A stretch of 64,000 nt of DNA, from NCBI GenBank assembly GCA_945890865.1, contig CAMDDB010000006.1:62001-126000 (forward strand). The letters are read 5' to 3'. The translations under genes were made by a program, and so were the position numbers. The notes beneath the pieces were generated by a model, which had not been told where the DNA came from, did no database searches, and saw only the letters and a list, made by a program, of their open reading frames with translations. Below, piece by piece: positions 16,928-24,911 of the stretch (position 1 is its first letter; every line of letters begins with the position of its first letter). Source of the stretch: Flavobacterium psychrophilum (GTDB lineage Bacteria; Bacteroidota; Bacteroidia; Flavobacteriales; Flavobacteriaceae).

Positions 16928-16956
16928 AAAAACATCGGAAAAATACCGATGTTTTT
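16928..16956 (+). terminator. Terminator after the PspC/DUF2807 operon
   Basis: A perfect 11-bp stem, AAAAACATCGG with CCGATGTTTTT, around a seven-base loop, ending in T-rich sequence. It closes the padR-pspC-DUF2807 transcript, or the possible small peptide transcript, just before the second DUF2807 gene. Confidence 0.8.
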
Positions 16957-16958
16957 AT

Positions 16959-16966
16959 TATATTTG
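16959..16966 (+). promoter_or_regulatory. -7 box of the second DUF2807 gene
   Basis: TATATTTG lies immediately after the terminator and 20 bases before the ATG at 16986, so this gene can be transcribed apart from the upstream module. A -33 TTG is not clear because the terminator occupies the space. Confidence 0.5.
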
Positions 16967-16985
16967 TACTATAATATCTCAAAAA

Positions 16986-17828
16986 ATGTCAAATAAAATC
17001 GCATTGTTACTTGTTGCTCTTGTAGTAACTTCTTTTTCTTTTGGACAAAAAAAAGAAAAAATTAAAGGTTCAAAAATTGTAACCTTGGCCATCAAAGAAA
17101 TCCCCAATTTTGATACTATTGAAGTCGGAGATAATTTTGAAATATTTTTAGTCAAAAGTGATAAACCCTCAATTGAAATTGAAGCCGATGACAATTTGCA
17201 AGAAATAATCAATTATGAAGTTTCTGGAAATGTGTTAAAAATTACTGCGTTAAAAGAACCTACAAGTTATAAGAAATTTGCAATTCGCATTAATTATTCA
17301 AATACATTGCAATTGATCACAGCTCGAAATGAGGTTGAAATTAAAGCCCTAGCCGATATTGAACTAGAAAAAATTACTATTAAAAATTACCACAATTCCA
17401 AGTCGTTCTTAAATGTAAAATCGAATTATTTTACATTGATGTTAGACGATAAAGCAGAAGCCGAAATCAATGTAAAAGCCGAAGGCGCAAACATAGAATT
17501 GAGTAAAAATAGCAAATTAAAAGCCTTTGTTGCTGCAACAGAATTTAAATTAGATATGTATCAAAAAAGTACAGCTTTAATTGAAGGTTCCGCTACAAAT
17601 TCAAAAATTAGATCAGACAATTCGTGTCATTTAACGGCTCCTAAATTTGTTATTGGTACTGTAGAAATTGAAACCGATGGCGCTGCAAGATGTGAAATAA
17701 ATGCAAGTATTGCCATCACAATTGCGGCAGCTGGTAAATCGCAAATTGAACTTTGGGGCGAACAAAAAATTACAATAAAAAAACTCATAAACAACGCCAC
17801 AATTCAGAAAAAAGAAAAAACAAACTAA
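16986..17828 (+). CDS. DUF2807 (GIN domain) secreted protein
   Basis: 280 residues with a cleavable signal peptide: MSNKIALLLVALVVTSFSFG followed by QKKEKIKG, cleaved after SFG. The start of the mature domain (VTLAIKEIPNFDTIEVGDNFEIFLVKSD, then IEIEADDNLQEIINYEV) matches the start of the lipoprotein at 15996 (STIVSSSGLTVIVAQE, then IEVETDDNLQQYIITKV), so the two are paralogues. The serine-glycine ladder is replaced here by lysine-, asparagine- and alanine-rich strands. It should be periplasmic or surface-exposed. It has its own promoter and is followed by a bidirectional terminator. The C-terminus is strongly basic (KKLINNATIQKKEKTN). Confidence 0.85.
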   Translation: MSNKIALLLVALVVTSFSFGQKKEKIKGSKIVTLAIKEIPNFDTIEVGDNFEIFLVKSDKPSIEIEADDNLQEIINYEVSGNVLKITALKEPTSYKKFAIRINYSNTLQLITARNEVEIKALADIELEKITIKNYHNSKSFLNVKSNYFTLMLDDKAEAEINVKAEGANIELSKNSKLKAFVAATEFKLDMYQKSTALIEGSATNSKIRSDNSCHLTAPKFVIGTVEIETDGAARCEINASIAITIAAAGKSQIELWGEQKITIKKLINNATIQKKEKTN

Positions 17829-17830
17829 TA

Positions 17831-17860
17831 AAAAAATCCGACAAATATGTCGGATTTTTT
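17831..17860. terminator. Bidirectional terminator between DUF2807 gene and trxB
   Basis: A 12-bp perfect stem, AAAAAATCCGAC with GTCGGATTTTTT, and a six-base loop. T-runs follow in both directions, so it can stop both the plus-strand DUF2807 transcript and the minus-strand trxB transcript. Confidence 0.85.
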
Positions 17861-17879
17861 TATCTTTTCTTTGGATCAA

Positions 17880-18827
17880 CTATTCTATTGAAGCAATATA
17901 TCGTTCTGCATCTAACGCAGCCATACAACCCGTTCCTGCCGCTGTAATAGCTTGACGGTATACATGATCTGCGGCATCGCCAGCTACAAATACACCAGGA
18001 ACATTGGTTTTTGAACTACCCGCCACATTAACAATGTAACCGGTTTCATCCAATGTTAAATAATCGGCAAATATATCGGTATTCGGTTTATGACCAATAG
18101 CTACAAAAAAACCGGTAGCATTAATTTCAGTCAATGCGCCTGTTGCTCTGTTTTTAGCACGAACTCCTGTTACCACCTGACCATCTCCTAATACTTCATC
18201 GGTTTCAGTATTCATTAGTATTTCTATATTTTCTGTTTTTTGAACGCGTTCCGCCATAATTTTAGATGCTCTAAATTTATCACTACGCACTAACATTGTA
18301 ACTTTCTTACACAACTTAGAAAGATAATGCGCTTCTTCACAAGCACTATCACCTGCACCAACAATTACCACTTCTTGATTTCTATAGAAAAAACCGTCGC
18401 AAACCGCACACGCCGAAACTCCACCACCTAATTTTAAATAAAGTTGTTCCGATTCTAATCCTAAATATTTTGCCGACGCTCCAGTTGAAATAATAATTGT
18501 TTCAGCCTGAATCTCTTTGGTTTCATTGACCCATACCTTATGAACAGGTCCTGAAAAGTCAACTTTAGTAACCCATCCATCACGAACGTCTGTTCCAAAA
18601 CGTTGTGCTTGTGCTTGCAGTTGCACCATCATTTCTGGTCCCGTTACGCCATCGGGATAACCTGGAAAATTTTCTACTTCATTTGTAGTGGTCAATTGAC
18701 CGCCGGGCTGCGTTCCTTGATATAATATAGGATACATATTTGCTCTAGCCGCATAAATAGCTGCTGTATATCCTGCAGGACCCGAGCCAATAATTAAACA
18801 TTTTACTTTTTCAATTGTGTTTGACAT
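17880..18827 (-). CDS. trxB: Thioredoxin-disulfide reductase
   Basis: Flavoprotein that passes electrons from NADPH to thioredoxin in the cytosol. 315 residues, normal length. FAD-binding GSGPAGYTAAIYAARA is at about residues 14-29, the redox pair C140-A-V-C143 is in SACAVCDG, the NADPH-binding GAGDSACEEA follows, and the second FAD motif is GVFVAGDAADHVYRQAITAAGTG near the C-terminus. It is a single-gene unit bounded by the terminator at 17831-17860 and a -7 box at 18850-18857. A thioredoxin-domain lipoprotein is encoded at 36601, but it is on the other side of the membrane. Confidence 0.97.
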   Translation of the reverse strand: MSNTIEKVKCLIIGSGPAGYTAAIYAARANMYPILYQGTQPGGQLTTTNEVENFPGYPDGVTGPEMMVQLQAQAQRFGTDVRDGWVTKVDFSGPVHKVWVNETKEIQAETIIISTGASAKYLGLESEQLYLKLGGGVSACAVCDGFFYRNQEVVIVGAGDSACEEAHYLSKLCKKVTMLVRSDKFRASKIMAERVQKTENIEILMNTETDEVLGDGQVVTGVRAKNRATGALTEINATGFFVAIGHKPNTDIFADYLTLDETGYIVNVAGSSKTNVPGVFVAGDAADHVYRQAITAAGTGCMAALDAERYIASIE

Positions 18828-18849
18828 AATAGTATTCTTTAAAGAGTAA

Positions 18850-18857
18850 CAAATGTA
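18850..18857 (-). promoter_or_regulatory. -7 box of trxB
   Basis: Minus-strand TACATTTG, a full consensus match, 22 bases upstream of the trxB ATG. No good -33 TTG is seen. Confidence 0.5.
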
Positions 18858-18957
18858 AGGTTTTAATTAAAATTATTTCTTAATATTAAATTAGAATTTA
18901 CGAATATTCGATAAATTTAACCATAAAAAAACCTTCCTGAACACAAGAAGGTTTTAG

Positions 18958-19032
18958 TCGGGGTGGCAGGATTCGAACCTGCGGCCTCCTGCTCCCAAAG
19001 CAGGCGCGATAACCGGGCTACGCTACACCCCG
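18958..19032 (-). tRNA. tRNA-Pro (anticodon TGG)
   Basis: Read on the minus strand, the acceptor stem CGGGGTG pairs with CACCCCG (18959-18965 and 19026-19032), leaving an A discriminator at 18958. The anticodon stem CCTGC/GCAGG encloses the loop TTTGGGA with anticodon TGG. The T arm has the usual GGTTCGAATCC core. The 3' CCA is not encoded. It has a promoter of its own at 19044-19073. Confidence 0.95.
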
Positions 19033-19043
19033 TAAAGAGGTTG

Positions 19044-19073
19044 CAAATATACTATTAAAATCTATTCCCCCAA
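19044..19073 (-). promoter_or_regulatory. Promoter of tRNA-Pro (TTG-N19-TATATTTG)
   Basis: Minus-strand TTG (19073-19071), a 19-base spacer and TATATTTG (19051-19044). The predicted transcription start is about 5 bases before the mature tRNA 5' end. The remaining gap to the udk gene (19074-19240) shows nothing I can name. Confidence 0.7.
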
Positions 19074-19240
19074 ATAAATAAATCTCTTTTTCAAAATAAA
19101 AAATACCCTTTTGAATTATAGCCTCTTATTGTTTGCTGTTTTACACTTATTTGATTCTCAATCCGTCTAAAACGATATTAATTTAGCGCTAAATCCCAAA
19201 ACTTTCTTATCAAAACAAAAAACACATAGAATATTATTTC

Positions 19241-19248
19241 TATTTTTG
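19241..19248 (+). promoter_or_regulatory. -7 box of the udk-ftsB-mutAB transcript
   Basis: TATTTTTG, a full TAnnTTTG match, 26 bases before the udk ATG. The -33 position has no TTG. Confidence 0.5.
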
Positions 19249-19274
19249 CTAAAACAATCCATACGATATCAATT

Positions 19275-19883
19275 ATGCTTATTATCGGAATTGCTGGAGG
19301 AACAGGTAGTGGAAAAACCACAGTGGTTCACCAAATCTTGAACGAGTTACCTGAAACGGAAGTGGGAATTATTTCACAAGACTCCTATTACAAGGAAACC
19401 CATCATTTATCCTACGAGGAGCGAACTAAAATTAATTTTGATCATCCAAGAGCGATTGATTTTGAATTACTAGTCACGCATCTGAAAGATTTAAAAGCAG
19501 GCAAAACCATTAACCAACCGGTTTATTCTTTTGTTACACACGACAGAACTGATGATAAAATAGTTACACATCCCCGTAAAGTAATGATAGTGGAAGGCAT
19601 TTTGATATTAACCCATCCCGAATTGAGGGATTTATTTGATATTAAAATATTTGTACATGCCGATTCTGACGAGCGACTAATTCGTCGCTTAAAACGAGAC
19701 ATCGCGGAACGAGGACGTGATATGGAAGAAGTATTGACGCGCTACCAAACCACTTTAAAACCCATGCACGAACAGTTTATTGAACCTACAAAAGCATTTG
19801 CAGATATCATTATTCCAAACGACAAGTACAACACCGTTGCCATCGATATAGTGCGCGCCGTTATTAATCAAAAACTGGTGTAA
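19275..19883 (+). CDS. udk: Uridine kinase
   Basis: Phosphorylates uridine and cytidine to UMP and CMP in pyrimidine salvage. 202 residues, the usual length. Walker A GGTGSGKTT is at about residues 8-16, followed by SQDSYYKETHHLSYEER, NFDHPRAIDFELL (substrate pocket), VEGILIL and a C-terminal arginine-rich lid (RLIRRLKRDIAERGRD). The stop overlaps the start of the ftsB-like gene by one base (TAATG), so the two are translationally coupled. Confidence 0.95.
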   Translation: MLIIGIAGGTGSGKTTVVHQILNELPETEVGIISQDSYYKETHHLSYEERTKINFDHPRAIDFELLVTHLKDLKAGKTINQPVYSFVTHDRTDDKIVTHPRKVMIVEGILILTHPELRDLFDIKIFVHADSDERLIRRLKRDIAERGRDMEEVLTRYQTTLKPMHEQFIEPTKAFADIIIPNDKYNTVAIDIVRAVINQKLV

Positions 19884-20230
19884 TGAATAAACTAAAGAAT
19901 CTTATCGTCAAATATCCGTTTCTAAAAATCATCGTCAATCGCTATATTTTAGTTCTTATATTTTTTTTGATTTGGATGCTATTTTTAGATAACTATTCTT
20001 ATCTGGAACATCGTGTGTTAAATCAAGAAATTGATGAAATAGAAGACAACATTGACTATTATAAATCTGAAATAAAAAAAGATAGCGCCAGTATAAAACA
20101 CTTAATAAACAATGATAGGGTCGAAAAATTTGCTCGTGAAAAATATTATATGAAACGTGAAAATGAAGACATATACATCATTGAATATGAAGACGACAAT
20201 AAAACTGAAAAAACCAATAGTAACAATTAA
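19883..20230 (+). CDS. FtsB/DivIC-family septum formation initiator
   Basis: 115 residues with the FtsB/DivIC layout: a short basic cytoplasmic N-terminus, one membrane helix at about residues 20-36 (RYILVLIFFLIWMLFLDN), then a periplasmic coiled coil (EIDEIEDNIDYYKSEIKKD) and the conserved FAREKYYMKRENEDIYIIEY. This is a component of the FtsQLB-type division complex. It overlaps udk by one base and is 11 bases from mutA. The acidic, hydrophilic C-terminal tail is typical of the Bacteroidetes form. Confidence 0.88.
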   Translation: MNKLKNLIVKYPFLKIIVNRYILVLIFFLIWMLFLDNYSYLEHRVLNQEIDEIEDNIDYYKSEIKKDSASIKHLINNDRVEKFAREKYYMKRENEDIYIIEYEDDNKTEKTNSNN

Positions 20231-20241
20231 AGAATCAATTT

Positions 20242-21606
20242 GTGTCTACTCCTAATTTATTTAACCAATTTGAACCAATTTCTACAAAACAGTGGAAACA
20301 ACAAATTCAGTTTGAACTCAAAGGCTTAGACTATAATGAAACGCTCATTTGGGAAAGTCCAGAGGGAATTAAGGTAAAACCGTTTTATCACAATGACGAA
20401 ACCCTATCAAATATTTCAACTGTAGCACCCAAAAAACCCTTTACTATTATTCAGAATATTTTTGTTCATGATGTAAGAAAATCCAATGTGCGTGCGCTAG
20501 ATACTTTACAAAGAGGTGCAGAAAGCATTCGGTTTACCTTTGAAAATGATTCGGTTTCAATGGAACAACTAATGCAAAATCTGCCTTTGCAAAATATTAC
20601 ATATTATTTTCATTTACCTTTCCTCTCTATCGATTTAGTCACTACAATACATACTTTTGCCACAAAGAATAATGCAACCGTATACACCCTTATTGATCCT
20701 ATTGGACATCTAGAAAAAGAAGGAAACTGGTTTGAAAATCTTGAAAAAGATTTTGAAAGATTAAATGCAATTGCTTCAAAAACTTCAATTCCGTTTTTAA
20801 CTATATCAAGTGGAATTTACCAAAATGCAGGTGCAAATATTGTGCAACAACTGGCCTATACTTTGGCACATATTAACGAATATTTCAATAGAATACCAGC
20901 CATCAATCAACCCATTACGGTTGAAATATCGGTGGGTACAAATTATTTTTTCGAAATTGCGAAACTAAGAGCGTTGCGTATTCTAATCAAAACATTAGCA
21001 TCCGCTTACGATCACAATTTGGAATGCCATATTATAGCTACTCCAACTAAACGCAACAAAACAGTGTACGATTACAACGTGAACATGTTGCGCACAACTA
21101 CCGAATGCATGTCGGCCATACTAGGAGGTGCAGATGGTGTTGCCAATTTACCCTACGATGCCTTATATCATAAAGACAATGAATTTGGAGACCGTATTGC
21201 CCGCAACCAATTATTAGTATTAAAACACGAAAGTTATTTTGACAAAGTGAATAATCCAGCCGATGGCGCATACTATATTGAAAGTGTAACGGAACAACTA
21301 GCAGAAAAAGCTTTGGAATTATTTAAAGATATCGAAAAAAATGGTGGCTTAATTTCGCAATTAATTGACGGAACAATCCAACGAAAAATCAACGAAAGTG
21401 CTCATAAAGAACAGGAACTTTTCGATTCTGGAAAAGAAGTTTTATTGGGAACCAATAAATATCCCAACAAAAACGATCACATGAAAAACGACTTGGAATT
21501 ATATCCTTTTGTAAAGCAAAACACAAGAAAAACCTTAATCATACCGATTATCGAAAAACGTTTGGCTGAAAAAATAGAACAAGAACGCTTATCTCAAGAG
21601 CAATAA
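20242..21606 (+). CDS. mutA: Methylmalonyl-CoA mutase small subunit (no C-terminal B12-like domain)
   Basis: Non-catalytic subunit of the heterodimer that interconverts succinyl-CoA and methylmalonyl-CoA. The start is GTG at 20242 ([20 protein letters not shown]), 11 bases after ftsB. 454 residues cover only the TIM-barrel part, with [20 protein letters not shown] and [20 protein letters not shown] matching the family. Small subunits in other bacteria are about 600 residues long because of a degenerate cobalamin-binding domain, which is absent here. The stop is two bases before the mutB ATG. Confidence 0.92.
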   Translation: MSTPNLFNQFEPISTKQWKQQIQFELKGLDYNETLIWESPEGIKVKPFYHNDETLSNISTVAPKKPFTIIQNIFVHDVRKSNVRALDTLQRGAESIRFTFENDSVSMEQLMQNLPLQNITYYFHLPFLSIDLVTTIHTFATKNNATVYTLIDPIGHLEKEGNWFENLEKDFERLNAIASKTSIPFLTISSGIYQNAGANIVQQLAYTLAHINEYFNRIPAINQPITVEISVGTNYFFEIAKLRALRILIKTLASAYDHNLECHIIATPTKRNKTVYDYNVNMLRTTTECMSAILGGADGVANLPYDALYHKDNEFGDRIARNQLLVLKHESYFDKVNNPADGAYYIESVTEQLAEKALELFKDIEKNGGLISQLIDGTIQRKINESAHKEQELFDSGKEVLLGTNKYPNKNDHMKNDLELYPFVKQNTRKTLIIPIIEKRLAEKIEQERLSQEQ

Positions 21607-21608
21607 TC

Positions 21609-23750
21609 ATGAGAAAAAATATACAACATTTAAAGGTAGAAGTTAGAAGTCAGAAGTTAGAAACTTCTCCAAACACTAACCTGCATACTCCAAACTCATT
21701 TACTACAGCCGAAGGCATTGGAGTAAAACCAACATACGCTAAAGAAGATATTTCCGATTTAGAGCACCTAAGTTTTGGAGCTGGTTTTGCACCCTATCTT
21801 CGCGGACCCTATGCTACTATGTATGTTCGCAGACCATGGACCATCCGTCAATATGCGGGCTTTTCAACCGCTGAAGAAAGCAATGCATTCTACAGAAGAA
21901 ACTTAGCAGCAGGACAAAAAGGATTGTCGGTTGCCTTCGATTTGGCCACCCATAGAGGGTACGATTCTGATCACGAACGCGTGGAAGGTGATGTAGGAAA
22001 AGCGGGTGTTGCTATAGACTCCGTAGAGGACATGAAAGTGCTTTTTAACCAAATTCCATTGGGCGAAATGTCAGTTTCAATGACCATGAACGGTGCGGTT
22101 TTGCCCATTATGGCATTTTACATCGTGGCTGCAGAAGAGCAAGGCGTTTCAACTAATCTACTTTCTGGAACGATTCAAAATGATATTTTAAAGGAATTCA
22201 TGGTGCGAAATACTTACATTTATCCACCAACGCCTTCCATGAAAATTATTGCCGATATTTTCGAATATACGAGTAAAAACATGCCGAAATTTAACTCCAT
22301 TTCGATTTCAGGGTACCACATGCAAGAAGCAGGTGCTACTGCCGATATTGAATTGGCATACACTTTAGCAGATGGATTGGAATATATTCGTACCGGTTTA
22401 GCAGCAGGAATGGATATTGATACCTTTGCTCCTCGCCTCTCTTTTTTCTGGGCTATAGGAATGAACCATTTTATGGAAATTGCTAAAATGCGTGCGGGTC
22501 GTATGCTATGGGCCAAACTATTGAAACAATTCCATCCAAAAGACGATAAATCATTGACTTTGCGAACCCATTGTCAAACTTCAGGTTGGAGTTTAACCGA
22601 GCAAGATCTCTTCAATAACGTGGCCCGAACAGCAATTGAAGCTGCCGCAGCCGCATTTGGAGGAACCCAATCGTTGCACACCAACGCCTTAGATGAAGCG
22701 ATTGCATTACCTACCGATTTCTCGGCCCGGATTGCTCGAAATACGCAAATCTTTTTACAAGAAGAAACCAAAATTTGCAAAACTGTAGATCCTTGGGCGG
22801 GCAGTTATTACGTAGAAAGTCTAACGGCTGAAATTGCCGAGAAAGCTTGGGCATTAATTGAAGAGGTGGAAACCCTAGGAGGAATGACCAAAGCCATTGA
22901 AGCCGGAATTCCTAAACTACGCATCGAAGAAGCAGCTGCTCGAAAACAAGCACGAATCGACAGTAATCAGGATATCATTGTTGGGGTAAATAAATACCGT
23001 TTAGAAAAAGAAGATCCCTTGCATATTTTGAATGTTGATAACCAAATGGTGCGAAAACAACAAATTGAACGATTGGAACAAATAAAAACAACTCGCGATA
23101 ATTCAAAAGTAGCAGCTTGTTTAAAAAAATTAACAGCGTGTGCAAAAACAGGTAACGAAAATTTACTAACTTTAGCCATAGAAGCAGCAAAAAACAGAGC
23201 AACATTAGGAGAAATAAGTGATGCTTTGGAAGTTGTTTTTGGTAGATATAAAGCACAAATTAAATCAGTAAGTGGCGTGTATAGTGCAGCAATTAAAAAC
23301 GACGAAAGCTTTGAAAAAGCAAAACAACTAGCCGATGCCTTTGCAAAAAAAGAGGGTCGTCGCCCTCGCATTATGATTGCGAAAATGGGACAAGACGGCC
23401 ACGATCGTGGGGCAAAAGTAGTAGCAACAGGTTATGCCGATGTAGGTTTTGACGTAGACATTGGTCCGTTATTTCAAACTCCTCAAGAAGCCGCAAAACA
23501 AGCGGTTGAAAACGATGTGCATATTCTTGGTGTATCTTCGTTAGCTGCCGGACACAAAACCCTGGTCCCTCAAGTAATTGAAGAACTTAAAAAGTATGGA
23601 CGCGAAGATATTATGGTAATTGTGGGAGGTGTAATACCGGCTCAAGACTACCAATTCTTATTTGACTCCGGAGCTGTTGCTGTTTTTGGTCCGGGTACAA
23701 AAATTAGTGAAGCCGCCATAAGTATTTTAGAAGTTTTGTTGCAAGATTAG
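21609..23750 (+). CDS. mutB: Methylmalonyl-CoA mutase large (catalytic) subunit
   Basis: Adenosylcobalamin-dependent radical mutase, 713 residues. The TIM barrel includes [20 protein letters not shown] and [21 protein letters not shown], and the C-terminal domain has the lower cobalt ligand H598 in [12 protein letters not shown], followed by the [10 protein letters not shown] and GGVIP segments of the B12 fold. It acts in propionate and odd-chain or branched-chain catabolism, or runs in reverse. Residues 9 to about 31 are encoded by heptamer array C and look like foreign padding between the conserved start MRKNIQH and the conserved [15 protein letters not shown]; the enzyme core is intact. 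The cofactor-forming adenosyltransferase is at 3463. Confidence 0.97.
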   Translation: MRKNIQHLKVEVRSQKLETSPNTNLHTPNSFTTAEGIGVKPTYAKEDISDLEHLSFGAGFAPYLRGPYATMYVRRPWTIRQYAGFSTAEESNAFYRRNLAAGQKGLSVAFDLATHRGYDSDHERVEGDVGKAGVAIDSVEDMKVLFNQIPLGEMSVSMTMNGAVLPIMAFYIVAAEEQGVSTNLLSGTIQNDILKEFMVRNTYIYPPTPSMKIIADIFEYTSKNMPKFNSISISGYHMQEAGATADIELAYTLADGLEYIRTGLAAGMDIDTFAPRLSFFWAIGMNHFMEIAKMRAGRMLWAKLLKQFHPKDDKSLTLRTHCQTSGWSLTEQDLFNNVARTAIEAAAAAFGGTQSLHTNALDEAIALPTDFSARIARNTQIFLQEETKICKTVDPWAGSYYVESLTAEIAEKAWALIEEVETLGGMTKAIEAGIPKLRIEEAAARKQARIDSNQDIIVGVNKYRLEKEDPLHILNVDNQMVRKQQIERLEQIKTTRDNSKVAACLKKLTACAKTGNENLLTLAIEAAKNRATLGEISDALEVVFGRYKAQIKSVSGVYSAAIKNDESFEKAKQLADAFAKKEGRRPRIMIAKMGQDGHDRGAKVVATGYADVGFDVDIGPLFQTPQEAAKQAVENDVHILGVSSLAAGHKTLVPQVIEELKKYGREDIMVIVGGVIPAQDYQFLFDSGAVAVFGPGTKISEAAISILEVLLQD
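21633..21702. repeat. Heptamer-register array C (10 units) inside mutB
   Basis: Ten 7-bp units in strict register lie inside codons 9-31 of mutB: AAGGTAG, AAGTTAG, AAGTCAG, AAGTTAG, then AAACTTC, TCCAAAC, two drifted units and TCCAAAC again in the same phase. GAAGTT and AACTTC (21653-21667) form a hairpin with a three-base loop. Because 7 is not a multiple of 3, the array is read in three frames and encodes a non-repetitive peptide. Confidence 0.75.
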
Positions 23751-23838
23751 TAAAAATCGGTGCCTATTTTTAGAAATAAATGAAATCAAACTCATCCGGC
23801 ATATACTTTTATGCTACATTTACGAAAAACTAATCCTT

Positions 23839-23949
23839 ATGGCAAAAAGTCAAGACGCAAAAAAGACGGCAAAGAAAGAACCTTTGAAGACGGCAAAAGA
23901 AAAAAAAGAAGACAAACGCATTAAAAAAAACACTCCCAAAAGAGATTAA
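23839..23949 (+). CDS. Small lysine-rich basic protein (36 residues)
   Basis: An ATG-to-TAA frame encoding 36 residues, MAKSQDAKKTAKKEPLKTAK followed by more lysine-rich sequence and ending TPKRD. About 40 percent are lysine or arginine, with no hydrophobic segment, suggesting a nucleic-acid-associated or disordered protein. It is flanked by a -7-like TACATTTA about 20 bases upstream and a clean terminator seven bases downstream, so it is a compact single-gene unit. I recall similar tiny lysine-rich ORFs in Flavobacterium genomes but know of no function. Confidence 0.6.
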   Translation: MAKSQDAKKTAKKEPLKTAKEKKEDKRIKKNTPKRD

Positions 23950-23955
23950 TATTTG

Positions 23956-23981
23956 AAAAACACGAAGAATTTCGTGTTTTT
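23956..23981 (+). terminator. Terminator of the small basic protein gene
   Basis: A perfect 11-bp stem, AAAAACACGAA with TTCGTGTTTTT, and a four-base loop, followed by more T. It starts seven bases after the stop codon at 23949. Confidence 0.8.
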
Positions 23982-24086
23982 CTTTTTTAAAACTACTTCC
24001 CTTCTCAAAAAAGATCTGTAAAATTCCTATTTTATAGGCATTAAAACGAACAGGCACTACTTTAACCAATTGTTAACAAAATTGCC

Positions 24087-24116
24087 TTGAAAAAACGATA
24101 AATAATTGTATTTTTA
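24087..24116 (+). promoter_or_regulatory. Promoter of parAB (TTG-N19-TATTTTTA)
   Basis: TTG at 24087-24089, a 19-base spacer and TATTTTTA at 24109-24116 (seven of eight consensus positions), ending 23 bases before the parA ATG. Confidence 0.55.
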
Positions 24117-24139
24117 CCACTTAATTTTTTTATTATCAA

Positions 24140-24904
24140 ATGGGTAAAATCATTGCAATAGCCAATCAGAAAGGTGGCGTAGGAAAAACAACAACCTCTG
24201 TTAACTTAGCAGCATCGCTTGGTGTTTTAGAAAAAAAGGTGCTTTTAATCGATGCCGACCCTCAAGCCAATGCAAGTTCGGGTTTAGGGATAGACGTTGA
24301 AAGTGTTGAAATTGGCTCTTATCAAGTTATTGAACACAGTGCAACACCAGAAGAAGCCACTGTTGCTTGTTCGGCGCCTAATGTATCGATAATTCCGGCC
24401 CATATTGATTTAGTAGCCATTGAGATCGAATTAGTAGATCAAGAAAATCGTGAGTATATGCTCAAGCAAGCCTTAGAAAGCATTAAAGATCAATACGATT
24501 ATATCATAATTGATTGTGCTCCTTCTCTAGGCTTATTAACATTAAATGCATTGACGGCTGCTGATAGTGTATTAATACCTATTCAATGTGAGTATTTTGC
24601 TTTAGAAGGATTAGGTAAATTATTAAATACAATTAAAAGTGTTCAAAAAATTCATAATCCAAGTTTGGATATTGAAGGATTGTTATTAACGATGTATAAT
24701 TCGCACATGCGTTTATCCAATCAGGTAGTAGAAGAAGTGCAGAAGCATTTTAACAACATGGTTTTTGACACCATAATTCATAGAAATGTTAAATTGAGTG
24801 AAGCGCCTAGTTTTGGCGAAAGCATTATTAATTATGACGCCACCAGTAAAGGTGCTTCAAATTATTTAAATTTAGCAGAAGAAATCATTAAAAAAAATCA
24901 ATAA
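24140..24904 (+). CDS. parA: Chromosome partitioning ATPase ParA
   Basis: Deviant-Walker ATPase that positions ParB-parS complexes on the nucleoid. 254 residues, standard for chromosomal ParA/Soj. The deviant Walker A KGGVGKTT is at about residues 11-18, preceded by MGKIIAIANQ; Walker A' LLIDADPQANASSGLG and Walker B YDYIIIDCAPSLGLLTL follow, then the ParA-specific VLIPIQCEYFALEGL. It has no N-terminal HTH, so it is not a plasmid-type ParA. It is followed by parB after seven bases. No parS site (consensus TGTTTCACGTGAAACA) was found in the window. Confidence 0.96.
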   Translation: MGKIIAIANQKGGVGKTTTSVNLAASLGVLEKKVLLIDADPQANASSGLGIDVESVEIGSYQVIEHSATPEEATVACSAPNVSIIPAHIDLVAIEIELVDQENREYMLKQALESIKDQYDYIIIDCAPSLGLLTLNALTAADSVLIPIQCEYFALEGLGKLLNTIKSVQKIHNPSLDIEGLLLTMYNSHMRLSNQVVEEVQKHFNNMVFDTIIHRNVKLSEAPSFGESIINYDATSKGASNYLNLAEEIIKKNQ

Positions 24905-24911
24905 TAGAAAG

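Noticed and set aside
20100..20242. Cobalamin riboswitch upstream of mutAB
   Set aside because: The gap before mutA is only 11 bases and shows no B12-box; none is seen upstream of the adenosyltransferase either.
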